Positions 35,933 through 47,612 of a stretch of DNA of 64,000 nucleotides are shown here, in pieces. This DNA is from Sphaerosporella brunnea (lineage: Eukaryota > Ascomycota > Pezizomycetes > Pezizales > Pyronemataceae), in the NCBI GenBank assembly GCA_008704415.1, contig VXIS01000056.1:62001-126000 (forward strand), written 5' to 3'. Each line of letters starts with the position of its first letter. Within the stretch, counting starts at the first letter, position 1. Made by a program: the position numbers and the translations under genes. The notes under the pieces were generated by a model. The model was not told where the DNA came from, searched no databases, and saw only the letters and a program-made list of their open reading frames with translations.

Positions 35933-36353
35933 GCTTTTTTCTGTTTTGGCTTCAGACATAATATGTTTTGGCATGACTCACTGGAAAGCACTCGAAAGGA
36001 ACCTGGCGGAAAATGGCTCGAAACTTCTGAGCAGTTGAGAGCAAAGCCTGGCATCCGCATTCTATCATTCCCCATTTGAACCGGCCTATCACAATACAGC
36101 TTTTGGTGAAAGCACAAAACCCGAGTGCAAAACAGTGAGTGAGCGAACTTCAGTTTGGCGAGTCGCCAGTCTTGGCATCCCATCTCACCTTGCCCAACAA
36201 ACATCGCAACACACAACATCGCGCGCGACTAGGACGCAGCATTCAACCTCGACCAATCACCACCGCACAGCTGCCACGAAGCTGCGCAGCTTTGGGAATC
36301 TCTCTATCGCACGCGTTCAACTGTTTCTTTAACCCAGCCATAGGAACGCGACA

Positions 36354-39300
36354 ATGTCCCAAGATGCACGACGCGCTCCGCGCCAGACGAATTTCATCAA
36401 CATCGGCGTGCAGGGACGGTATTTGAACCTTGTCCCATATCGAGGGGTTCCGTGGCCCACTGACGCCTTCACAGAAAAACAGGAGTAAGCGTGGAAGACA
36501 CGGGCCAGCGAGATGAGAACGGTTTCGAGGACCTCAATAACTTCTTTTCCCCCGAGAAGCCGAGTCTGCCGCCGTCGTCGTCGCTGGCCATTGAGCAGAC
36601 GGCTACTGAGGCGACGATGCAGCTTGCACTGAGTATGTTTCCCTTTCTCTCTCTACCCTCGAGTTTTTGTTGCCGACTGATGTTGTGGTGACAGGTAGTG
36701 GACTCGAACCCACCGTCGCGCTTGAAGCGCAGAGGAGAGAAAAATCGCTGCCGCCTCCCCGCTCACCAAGGCGGAATTCGTTCATGTTATCTGGAACTCC
36801 GCGGCGGCGTGGCACGTCTGTTGGCCCCAACAGCTCGCCAACGCGGCAGGTCGACATTTCCATGTCTTCCTCGTCGCCTAATAAGCGGCTGGAATTTACC
36901 AACGGCCACGGAAGCAGCGGTCTCAGCAGCTCGCCGATACGGCCGGTCTCTGCGGCTCCCGCGAAACCGAACGGACGGCCAGCAGAACCCAAGGACCGCG
37001 AAGTCCTGAAGGCGCCAGAACCTGCTGTGCAAGAGCCAGAAGAACCTGTCAAGAAACCGGCCCCGACAAAGAAGAAGTCGCTTTTGGATATGGCTGTGGA
37101 GGCGCACCAGCCACAGACGTTGGCCTCGTCCTCAGAGCCTGCTACGTCTTCGCCGCCCTCACAGAAGAAAAAGCCTGCTAAGCGCGGTCTGATTACTCGG
37201 GCGGTGCCCAAGTCGTTCAATTTCGAGGATGGGGACACCGAGGACGATTCGCTAGCGACGCCCAGGCAGGAACGGGATACAATGGATGAAGCCGTTTCCA
37301 GAATGCTGGACGATACTTCGGAATTACCGTCCAGGATGCAGGATTTGGATATACCAGATGCGGATATAACTACAGATACTGCCGCACAATACGAGCCGTC
37401 AAAGGTAGCAGAGACTCAAGATCTAACACAAATGGATGTAGAGGAGCAGGAGCCAGAATCATCGCCGCCAAAACCCAAGAAACCTGCTAAGCCTCGCAAG
37501 GAGCCAACCCCAGAACCGGCGCCTGGACTTGAGGTACAAAAGCCCAAGAAAGCAGCATCCAAGCCCACTAAAGCACCTGCTCCGCAACTAGAAGAAACCG
37601 AGGATGACGAAGAAGTGGAGCCTTTACGGTTCAAGAACCGACCTGCTAAAAAGCCGGACTCTCCGAAGACGAAGAAGACAGCGCCGGCCCCTGAGCCCGA
37701 AGCGCTGGAGCAAACAGACGAAGATGAGGACACGCAGGAAATTGAGCCTCAACCCAAGAAGCGAAATGCAAGGCATATTCTGGCCAAAAACCAAGAATCG
37801 GCGAAAGTTAAGAAGGCGGCGCCTGAGCCTGACCGCGAGGAAGAAGCGGAAGAAGATGAGATCCAGGAAGTGGAACCTCAGCCCAAGAGACGACCAGAGA
37901 AGCCGGCGCTCGCCAAAAAGCCGGCAAAGAAGGTGCCGGAACCGGAGTCCGAACCTGAAGCGGAAGAGGATGAGCCAGAAGTTGAGCCCCAGCCCAAGAA
38001 GCGAGCCGGAAAGCAGGCACCAGCTAAAAAGCCTGAACCGAAAGCTAAGAAGACAGCACCTGCTCCTGAGCCTGAAGGGGTCGAGGAAGAAGTCCGGGAA
38101 CTGGAATTGCAGCCGAAGAAACGAGCGGGAAAGCAGGCACCTGCCAAAAAGACTATCGCAAAGGAGGCGCCAGAGGCCGAACCCGTACTTGCGGAGCCAG
38201 TCCCGCCGAAGAAACAAGCGGGAAAGCAGGCACATGCTAAGAAGACTGCCTCAAAGGAGGTAACAGAGGTGGAGCCAGAACCCGAATCTGAGGAGGAGCC
38301 AGTCGCGCCGAAGAAACGCGGCAAGACCGCTCCCGCAACCAAGAAGCCCACCGCAGGAAGAAGCAAGAAATCTCAGCCAGAGCCAGAACCAGTCGAGGCA
38401 GATGAAGCAGAGCAGGAAGAGGTGGAGGCACCAGCGCCAGTTAAGAAATATACCCCCGCGAAGAAGCCCGCTCCCTCGAAGCGTAGCAAGAAGGTGCCTG
38501 AGCCGGAACCGGAACCGGAGACAGAGGTCGACGAGCCCGAGCCCGCGTCCAAGAAGCGAGGAGCGAAAGCCAAGGCCGCGGAGCCCATCCAGCCCCTGAA
38601 GCCAACCCGCAAAAATGCCAAAAAGGCGGCAGAGCCCATACCCTTGGCGGCCGAGCCCCAAACTCCAGCACCCAAAGCCAAAGGCCGTGGAAAAACCAAG
38701 GCCCCGGTGGCGCCTGCACCGTCTCTTCTCCGTCCAAAGCTCTCAGGCCGGGGTGGAAGAGTTGCCATGCCCTCCGATTCAGAACCCGAAGCTCCCCCCA
38801 CCAAAATGCCCGCCAAAGGCAGAGGCAAGAAGGTCCCCGAGCCGGAGCCCGAGGTCGAAGAAGAAGAGCAACCGCCCAAGAAGAAAGCGCGCGCCGGCCC
38901 CAAGGCCGCACCCGCGCCCAAAGCGAAGCCGTCCCGCCCCCGCAAAGCTGCGGAAGAACCAGAGCCTATGGAAATCGACACGGAAGAGCCCACGCCTCCC
39001 ACCCGCAAAGGCAAAGGCAAAGCTGTACCGGAGCCTACAGCGAAACCCCAAGGCCACCGCATCATCCACGAGAAGCCGCCCGCCGCCCCGAGCCAGCAGT
39101 CCGTTGACACCGAGGGTATGCGCCGCTCCGGCCGTGTTCGCATGCCCCCGCTTGCCTACTGGAAGGGCGAAAAGGTCGAGTACGCACTCGCCGAGATGGA
39201 CGAAGGCGACAAGGCATGCGCCATGCGCATGCCGGTTGCTGTCGGCGTGGTGCGCGTTCAAAGCGACGAGGAGCCTGCTCGCAGGTTGCGCCCCACCACT

Positions 39301-39934
39301 CGCGCGCGCAAGCGCGCCACCTCTTCCGCCCCCACGAGCAAAAAGCGGAAGCGCGTCCCGGCCGGGGCCGACTCCGACAGCGACGAGGACCCCGGCGAGC
39401 CGGAGATGTGGGAGACAGGCGTGGGGCAGGAGGCGGACGAAGTTGGCGTCAAGCGCGGCAACGTACGCTCCTTCCCCCCAGTCTTCGATACCGACGGAGA
39501 ACCCGAAATGGAGGAAATGCAGCTGGCGTTTACGAAAGAGCGGATAGTAACCGTCGACGTTGCCAACGGCGAGTTCCGTTTCGTCAAGACGTTCACGCAG
39601 GACCACTTCGGCACTGGCGTCATCGAGATACCGCCTGGCGGCGCGAAACGCACCAAGAACAGCGGGAAGATGAATCTTATTTTCTATATGGTCAAGGGAA
39701 GAGCTACCGTTACTATCGCGGAGAATAAATTCAGGATCTCGAAGGGCGGTCAAGTTATGGTACCCAGAGGTAATCCCCCCCTCCAAAAAAAAAACAACCC
39801 TAAGCAATGTCAGCTGACAAAATGGAATAGGAAACCTCTACAGCATCGAAAACGAGTATGACACGGTGGCAAAGATGTTTTTCGCGCAGGGCTGCGAGCC
39901 GATGCGGCGAGCTGATTCTTCGGAAGAGGAGTAG
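36354..39934 (+). CDS. MIF2: Inner kinetochore protein Mif2 (CENP-C)
   Basis: DNA-binding CENP-C homologue that links CENP-A nucleosomes to the kinetochore. Exons: 36354-36418, 36475-36632, 36695-39769 and 39831-39934, giving 1133 aa. Junctions recreate the N-terminal block NFINIGVQGRKTGVSVED and the C-terminal cupin end VPRGNLYSIENEYDTVAKMFFAQG. The CENP-C motif RRSGRVRMPPLAYW is at about 884-897. The cupin dimerisation fold lies at about 1000-1120 (FVKTFTQDHFGTGVIEIPPGG, NLIFYMVKGRATV). Residues about 320-750 are an expanded charged region built from repeats such as KKRAGKQAPAKK and EPEPE blocks. This makes the protein about twice the length I would expect for yeast-type Mif2. The last intron (39770-39830) starts GTAATC. 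A protein read without splicing would lose the last 34 residues of the cupin. Confidence 0.95.
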
Positions 39935-40719
39935 TAGCAAGCAGCGTTACTTTTTCTTTCGCTTGATATCTAATGGGCTTTTTTTTTTTCTTTTTTATTA
40001 CTCGTTATGGCTGGGTGTTTTCGTTTCATCGAACTGCTTTGGGGATATCCTTTTTTTTTTTTTTTTTTTTTTTGGTGGAGTAGGATATTCATGTCGTATC
40101 ACTCAATACCACTACCATTCACGACGAATATCAATTGACGAGGACGAGGAGTTTTGTTGAAATCAACAGCGTCCCCATTACTTCGGCCCGCGCTGCTCAG
40201 GGTCGAGTCAACACGGCAGATTCTCTCCCGGTGACTATGACGGGGTTGTCGGCTGGGGAACGGTTGCCAGTGTCATATGCATTTGGTGCTCACTGTATGT
40301 GAGGGGAGGGGAGAGAGCATGACTACTGACAGACAACTTTTGCCGTTCATTATACCCCATTTTCCCCCAGCCCAAACGAATACAAGAACAAGAACCAAAA
40401 TGCAAAAACAAAAAAGGGATCATAACAAACACTTAAGTATACAGCAACAAAAAAACCAAAGAGAGAAAAAAAAGATTGCTGGCTTTCAAAGCACACACAC
40501 AACACGAAGAAAATCAAAGAAAACTCGTTAAAAAAAAAGCCAAGATAGAATAGATTCCCGTTTCTCTTCTCCCATAGAAAAGATCTCAGAAAATCCTCAT
40601 CATAAGGACATAAAAACACACATGAGAGAAGAAATAACTAGAATAAAAACTTGAAGCCTAAGTAAAGTAAACTATCGCGTTGGGGCAAAATTATACACAA
40701 CCCTATTCCAAGAATTTAT
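39935..40719. other. Intergenic between convergent mif2 and edc4-like genes
   Basis: No gene. It carries the 3' sides of both genes. Long T-runs near 39980 and 40051-40072 and A-rich tracts near 40400-40560 dominate. Confidence 0.6.
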
Positions 40720-43700
40720 TTAACGCCCATGGTGCGCACGGTTAGAGAGGTCCCTGGCCCTCCTAGCAATAGCTGGGATACGCTCAAGGAGGCTCGCCCG
40801 CTGATCGACCTCGGCGGTGCTGACATATAACTGTTCGAGGCGCTGAACAACGACGACCATGATCCTATTACAGATCTCGTGAATCTCCGGGTCCATGGGG
40901 TCAAGAACCGCGAGCACGCCTTCGAGCCAGCTAAGACGCTCCATCACCTTATGTTCGAACTTCACGCTGACTGCGGCGGAAACCGACAGCAATACCAGCT
41001 GGCTCAAGTTCGGCAGGAAGTCGTAGCGGTAGCGCACCATCACCTCATCGAAGAGTTCCGCCTGGCGCTCTTTAGACTGCAACCACTGTTTTTCACAAGC
41101 AGCTTAGTATTTGTTTTGTCGTAGTGGTGAAACGAGAATTTAGTTACCTTTATGGTCCCATCTTCGTACTTGCCTGAGCGAAGGAGCTCCTCGATCTCTT
41201 CCGCCTCCAACTGTTCTGCCGACTTTTCTGGCTCGATGACATGACTAGCACCGTGCTCATAATACTCAGCCTGTGCTTGTCTCACCTGGTCCTGGAACTC
41301 AGACTGCCTCTGGGCCATGCTGTTCATGACCTCCGCCATCTGGTTCACGGAAACCATGAGTTGGTCAATCTTTTTAGAATCTGCACGGCGCATCTGTTCA
41401 AATGCGGCGATGGTCTCAGCATGCTTCCGCTCAGTCTCGGTGACTGCCTTCTGTGCGGTATCGATCGCCAGCTTTTGGAAGGCTGGGATCAAAGTCGAGT
41501 GCAAGCAGTGCGAGAACTCATGCTCGACGGCCTGGGTGAGAGGACGCGTTAAGGAGTCCGAGATCCTGTTGAGCAACTCTGGCTGAGAGAGCGTACGGCT
41601 AACAGAATCCGGAATAACCGCACGAAGCTCAGCAGGCAACGACATGGACAAAGATCCCGCCAGAGTCTCCCCGAGCATCCGGCTGATGGAAGATGCGGTG
41701 ACATCAGCAATGGCCGGCACAACCTGGGCCTGGATGTTGTTCATGACAATGCGCGAGATCACTTGCTCAACGTTGTCCGTGAGGGTGCTAGAAAGAAGGC
41801 GCAAAATGTCCTTCTGCTTTTCGTCGCCGGTTTTCCGATCATCATCGAAGCGACGGTCTAACTTATGTCAGCCCGGTCCGAACACAGCTTCATTCGGGAA
41901 AAAAAAACTTACAAAGTTGCTCCATCTCTCTACTTATAACCTTCGAGAACTCAGCAGAAACAGTCGTCTCGATGCGCTTAACCTCGCGATCAAGGAACCC
42001 GGCCGGGACGTTGACCTCCGTGGGCGCCTCGCTCGGAGCAAGAGTGGTAGTGGCAGCCACCTTAGCTTTCACTTTCTCCGCCTTAGGTTCGTCAGTACCA
42101 GACGCCGCTGCCACAGACGTGGTCGCGCTTGCCTTGTCCTTCTTTTTCTTCTTCGAGGCACCGTTAACACCAGACTTCTCCTCGCCGATATCGCTCTTCT
42201 CGGCAGCCCTGGTAGCTGGGCTAACGCTCCTGGACTTGTTCTTCTCTGCGGCGGGCTTGAGACTAGGGGCAGAGGCCTCGGTAGTCTCACTCTTGTCGTC
42301 ACGGTCAGGCGGCGGAGGCGGAGGCAAACTCGACAGAGTGCACACTCCCCTCGCCACAGCATCCACAGCGTTCTTGACTCTGTTGTCCTGCTCCCAGCCC
42401 AAGTCTTCTTTAAAGACACTGAGAGTTGTCATTCCCTTACTGTGCGCGACATACAGTTCAAATAACGCTTGGTTATCGTCCTGCTGATCGTTCTCGCAGT
42501 CGAGAATGTCAAGGCTCATCAACTGCCCCTTAGAGGCAAATGAATATTCACGCAGTCCGCTGAGGATAGCCGTAGCATCAGGCTTTGGTATCGAAGGGTC
42601 CTTAGTAGCAAGACCGCGGATGTACTGTGCCTGGGACATTGTGGGCAGGTTGTATTTAGGAGCCGAAAGGTGGATGAAACAGATCGAGTTCCTAGTAGGG
42701 TTTCCAACCACGATAATTCCGGATAGCGGATGATAAGCAACCGAGCAAAGCGCATCGGTCTCACTCTCCTGGGGGAAGTTAATCTCCTGGACCGGTCGGC
42801 CCAGTGCGAGATCCCACAATTGCAGAGTGTGGTTCTGCTTCATGCCGACGATCACATATCTTAGCGCCAGACACTTCAGATAAGGCCTATACTTGTCCAA
42901 GAACATGACGGAAGTGGCACGGTAAGACTCCCCAGCAGGGACCGCAGAGAACACGAGAGTAGGGGTGGTGTGCACCATCGGAGGCTGAGGAGGGAATGCC
43001 TTTTGCGCAACGTCGTAGGCATCGTTCTGCGAGAAGTCAAGCAAGCCCTGGACGTCCCACAGCTTCAGTTTCCCTGCCTTATCAATGGAAATGATGACGG
43101 AGTCGTCGTCGGAGAAGGCGAAATCCTTAGAGGCCTTGCCAGTGTCAATCATGCGGGTGTGGTCAGAGAGGTACTTCTTAGACGCCACCACGTTGCCCTT
43201 GCGCCCGTCGGCATATGCCCTGGCGGTGGGAGCATGGATGATACTGATCGTCTTTCCACGTCCGATTGCAAATGCATCGGGGTGACGCGAAGTCTTTCGC
43301 GCTCGCGACTTCAAAACACCGTTGCTCTGGCCTTGCTCCTCGCTTGGAGGGAACACGAACATACTGTTCCAACTCTCGGTTTCGAAGTCTTCCTCGAGAT
43401 CGACCCATACAACGGCTCCAGAAACACCAGTGCCAAGAACCCGCTCTTTCCTTCCAATCGTGACATTGAAAGTTCTATCGTTGCTGTCCTTCATTAGGAC
43501 CCGGTCCTTTCCGTCATATTGCCTGATGATTCTGATGCCGCCACGCCCGTTGCTCTTGCTGAGGGCATACACTATGTACCCCTGGGAAGATGCAATCAGG
43601 TTCCTGTCAAGCTGATCAAAAGTCCGAGTCATCCTAGCAACATCGGAGATCTTAGAAGGGGGATATTTTGGGCGCTTAATGGCCGAGGGAACAATAGTGA

Positions 43701-45294
43701 TAGAAGAAAACGGCTTCATCGGGAAGTTGTAGACCTCGATAGGCTGAGACTCATGAGCAGATTCATATCCATCTTCCTCTTCCTCTGCAGCTTCCTTCCT
43801 TGGGGCCTCCATTGGAATAGTGGGCGAATCGCCACCCGCACTCTGTTCGACTTCGGAAGTTGTTTCCACCCTCCGTTCAAGCTGCACGGATTGCGATGGC
43901 TCCTCACGGGAAGGCTCAGGCTGGGCGTTCTCCTCGATGGGAGCGTCCTCCACAGTCGGCTTGGGTGGTGGTGGGATATATTCCTCGGCGTGTTGACCGA
44001 GCTGCTCCATCAACCGCAATTCCCGATCCCTAACCTGGCCCAACGTGGATGCCTCCTTTGCAGCCTCAGCTTCAACCGGCGCCGGAGGCATTGAAAGAGA
44101 CGAAGGAGACGGAGAAACAGCGTTTGATCCCGGCAAAGAGAAGTCTTCCGCTCTCATCTCGTTCAAGCCCAGTGTGCTCTTCCTGGTCACTGCGCTAGGC
44201 CCGGGAGTGGCGCTCTTGGGGTTTCTGTTTCTTGGAGAGGTGGCCGAAAGGTGGTCGAAGGGGTTGACATATGTAAACAAACCCTTGTTTGGAGTCTGAC
44301 TCGGAGGTGGGCCCTCCATGGAAACGGGTGAAGCACGCGCCGGTCCGTCCGTGTAGTTTGGTGGGGGAGGCGGCATGGAAGAAGAGATGGCAGGAGACAC
44401 TCGCTGGGACGAAGCTTCTCCTTGCTGCTCAGAGATTTGCGAGCCTTCTTGGCCCCGAGATGGTTCCTCCTGTACAGGCTTAGTACGGCCTAAAAGCTGG
44501 AAAACCAAGTCTTGCGGGTTAACCGGCGCCTTCGTCTGCGGAACAGATTCCGTGGTTGCACTACGCTGCGGAAGCTGGTGAGCAGACATACGCTGTTGCA
44601 CAGGGCTCGAGTTAGCTGAAGAGGTGGCCAGATTTTCCTTGCTCGCTCCTGGTGGTCCAAACAATGTCGCAACAAGATCAGAGGCCGAGATTGAGCGATT
44701 ATGAGGCGGTATTTGAGTTTGCGGCATGGGCATAGGCAATGGTGAGTTCACGGCTGGGCGCGGAGGTGTGGAGCCTCTCTGCTGCTGCTGTGGCATCTGT
44801 TGCTCCAAAGGACCACCGGGCGGGGGTACCGCCTGCGAGAACTTCAAGAGAGACAGAAGACTCGCCGCTCTATCTCCGGCAGTACCACCCGCGGTTGGAG
44901 GAGACATGGGCAGGTTGTATGGAGGCTGAGACATAGGCGGCAAGGCAGATGGCTGCTGCTGCTGCTGCTGCTGCTTCGTTGTCTCGTAAAATCCCGGGAA
45001 ACCTCCACTATCGGGAACCGACGCGAAGCCAGGGGTCGAAGCCTGGGGTTGCAATGGAGAATAAACAGGCGAATCGGCTGAGTACTGCTGAGAGTATGGG
45101 AAGGGTTGAAAAGCTTGTTGCTGGACAGATTCCATCGGCGGCAGCGGCGAGTACATTGTCGACATGGATGATGGCGGCTGTTGCTGCTGTTGGTGCTGCT
45201 GCTGGTGCTGCGGCGGCGGCGGCTGCTGCAGAGGACTTTGAGTAGCCTGCCTTCGCAAGCTTGCCAACAATCCTTCCAAGCCGGGCTCCTCCAT
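40720..45294 (-). CDS. Edc4/Ge-1-like mRNA decapping scaffold (WD40 plus coiled C-terminus)
   Basis: Likely P-body scaffold that promotes Dcp2 decapping (Edc4/Ge-1, Pdc1 in fission yeast). Exons: 45294-41913, 41857-41148 and 41085-40720, giving 1485 aa. The introns (41858-41912, GTAAGT; 41086-41147, GTAACT) join MEQL/YRRFDDDRKTGDEKQK and EDGTIK/WLQSKERQAELF. The first 200 residues are Gln/Pro-rich, with poly-Q stretches. A WD40-type region spans about 530-900 and includes KTISIIHAPTARAYADGR, FAFSDDDSVIISIDKAGKLKLWD and NHTLQLWDLALGRPV. An acidic/Lys-rich linker follows. The C-terminal 400 residues are helical with coiled coils (TERKHAETIAAFEQMRRADSK) and end in the all-helical domain typical of Edc4. 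The start ATG is unambiguous (MEEPGLEGLLASLRRQ). Confidence 0.85.
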
Positions 45295-46524
45295 CTTCGT
45301 CGTGACCGGTGTTATGTTAAAGGTGGCGGTTGCTGCAACTGTTCTCTATGCGAATTTTGAGATTGTCGTTGGTTGCCTTGATGATGATGTAAACGTAGCG
45401 CGGACGAATAATTCGCGAACGACAGCAGCAATGCGACGAGATGCGTGTTGCTAGAAAAAAGACAGATAGAGTGAATGACGGGTAGAAGATAGCGGGAGGG
45501 AAGTATGATGAGGTGTAACGGGACGATAGTATAGTTTAGAATCTGGGGGATCGCGGAGAGAGAGGAGATGGGGGAGGGGGATGCTGATGAGTTGTTCGAG
45601 CAAGGTGGTGAACAAATGGGCTGGGGGGGGGGGGTGGTGGTGGTGGTGGTGGGTTGAAAAGAATAGGTAGAATGTTGCTTGTGGCTAAAGTGGCTGAGCA
45701 TGCGACGATCGTGCGTCGTGCGTCGAAATCACCGTCAACAGACGCTCAACATTCACACGTCAACTAACATTGCCGTAATGGACATGAAATGAGATTTTAC
45801 GTATTTCATGTATTTCGATGTCCACTCTCTCGATGTTGCTACCGCGTCCTCTTCTCCAGTTCTGTTTACCTTTTCCCCTCAAGACGAGCATCCATCAGCG
45901 CTCGCAGCAGCTGGTACAGTCCTTCCCTTCCTTCCCTGTTTGGACGAAACAAATTCCACTGAACCCTCCCTCCCCAAAAAAAAAAACAAAAACAAAAAAC
46001 AAACACAAAACAAAGACAAGCAACAACCCGCGGTATTAATGATTTCTTACAGGGCCAATAGAGCGTGACCAATTGCAAGCTGCATGGTCACGCATATTTA
46101 CGTCCGTCGGGAAGGCAGTTCATGGCCGCTGATGCCAAGCATTCCGATGGAGGAACACATTTCAGACGCGTTATTTCGGTATGTAACCAGGCATCCATCC
46201 GGCAATCCATCTCGTGTTACGTGTGAGCCCCGCATTGCGCCAGTGATGGGAGTGACGGGGATTACGCAGGGACGGCGTAATTAAGCGGTAACAGTGCGAC
46301 CAACAACCTCGAAGGGGTGCTGTTTGCTGTGGGTGTTTTCTGCCCCAGGAAATGCTGTTTGCTGGATATTTTGCAAATAAAAGGTGGATTAACGTAATCG
46401 AATGGATTTGCGAAGTTTCGAGTGAGAGTCGGTGAAGCTAAGTTGGGAGCACTCATTCCCCGAAACCATCAAATCAAATCAAACGCTTTTTGAGTAAAAA
46501 AAAACATTATAATTCGAAAGAAAT

Positions 46525-46955
46525 TCAGGCATAGTCCATGAAATCCCATACAGCAGTAGCCCTAAATGAACAAGTAAAGCACCAAAGGTTACAGGTAACT
46601 CGCGAATAAGATTGTTTCGCGAAGCGATGAACCCGCCCAACGTTAACACCGTTTACCGCAACCACCACCTCCTCCGCTATGTGACCACCCTTTTTATGGA
46701 TGAGCTCAAAATCCAAGTATGTCATATCGTCGCCGCTTGGGGATTGGATTTGGAGTTCCAGCAAGTCGATCTTCCATACTGTTGGTCATCATCGGTGCCT
46801 GCTACTTTGATTGTTCGCGAGTAGATATGAGGAGATACTGCTCTCTCAGGTTGGGCAGGGGATCTGCGGCGGTGTAGAGACAGACCCTCAGCGAATGTTA
46901 TCCTGCAGTTCTTACCTTGCGATCAAATACGTTTGTTTCGGCAGTCTGCAGAGGG
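46525..46955 (-). pseudogene. Possible remnant of a small spliced gene
   Basis: The frame 46764-46525 reads like protein (LELQIQSPSGDD, VAVNGVNVGRVHRF). Just upstream, another frame stays open (SPHIYSRTIKVAGTDDDQQ), and both would join if one base were missing near 46775. A plausible 52-nt intron (46864-46915, GTAAGA...GCAG) precedes it. No family is recognised and no start codon is clear. The foldback at 46975 lies where the 5' end should be. The call is weak; it could be random open sequence. Confidence 0.3.
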
Positions 46956-46974
46956 GAGTGAGTGCAGCAATATA

Positions 46975-47092
46975 CTCGCGTTTCTGACAAAAGCTCGGAT
47001 CACGTGACTTTTATGCAAGGCTTTTTGTCCAGAAAGACGACATTGTGGCTCAGGAAAAATCACGTGATCAGATCTTTTGTCAGAGACGCGAG
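46975..47092. mobile_element. 118-bp foldback element with 38-bp inverted repeats (MITE-like)
   Basis: The left arm 46975-47012 and right arm 47055-47092 are inverted repeats of 38 bp with four mismatches and a 42-nt centre. The arms share the segments TCTGACAAAAG and GATCACGTGA, so each arm carries a CACGTG E-box. No target-site duplication is obvious. The structure is read directly; the mobile origin is inferred. Confidence 0.75.
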
Positions 47093-47612
47093 CAGAGGCC
47101 TTCCCGGGTGCGGATGGGTGCGGTCTGTGTGCACTGCAGTACACAGCGATCACTACCTGGCACTCGCCGTCCATTGCCAGGACGACGTTTTTCGTGCTCG
47201 AATTTCAAGTCGCAGGCAGCAGAGCTACTCCCTCGTATGTATGGTTCGGCGTTTCGAGTGCCCTCTAGTAAGAATTTGAAAGCACCCACTTCTATCCAAG
47301 TCTATAATACGTGCTACTTCAGTGCTACTCAGTGCTGCAACTAGCAACGACGCGAATTAGCGCCCCAACCTTAACATCCGTCGCGTTCTCCCACATCTTT
47401 CCTTCCTTCACATCTTTCTTTCCCACGCCAGTCAAACCACCTCTTCCCCTTTCCCGCTACATTTTCAACCAAATCTCATCAAACCCAACGTTGTAAGCAT
47501 TCCCCGTCCCGCACCAATAAATACGGCGTAATATCGCTAACTCCCAAGTTTCGGCTAGCTCAACAAGTAATCCACACCCTTTTTAGCGGGTCCGACAAAT
47601 CGGCCAATCAAA

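Larger units (their letters stand above)
32344..36353. other. 4-kb gene-free region with dispersed short repeats
   Basis: I see no gene. The region has a 27-bp exact repeat at 32617-32643 and 33422-33448, a 14-bp inverted pair at 35690-35703 and 35919-35932, and a foldback AAAATGGGTTTTG...CAAAACCATTTT near 35385-35412. TAACGATTAT duplications lie near 35344-35365. It is more AT-rich than its neighbours and resembles decayed mobile DNA. The last 200 bp are the Mif2 leader. Confidence 0.6.
45295..47612. other. Divergent intergenic region with foldback element and gene remnant
   Basis: This 2.3-kb space lies between the start codons of the Edc4-like and chromodomain genes. It contains a GGT/G-run near 45625-45653, an A-run near 45975, a possible broken gene at 46525-46955 (minus) and a 118-bp foldback at 46975-47092. 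The 47100-47612 part is the chromodomain gene promoter and leader. Confidence 0.6.

Noticed and set aside
36695..36720. tRNA-like T-arm (GACTCGAACCCACC on plus)
   Set aside because: It looks like a reverse-complemented T loop, but the flanks do not form an acceptor stem or anticodon arm, and it is the start of mif2 exon 3.
38615..39807. Two long open frames overlapping mif2 (310 codons plus, 342 codons minus)
   Set aside because: Both overlap the mif2 charged repeat and cupin region in other frames. The mif2 frame has clear homology and these do not.
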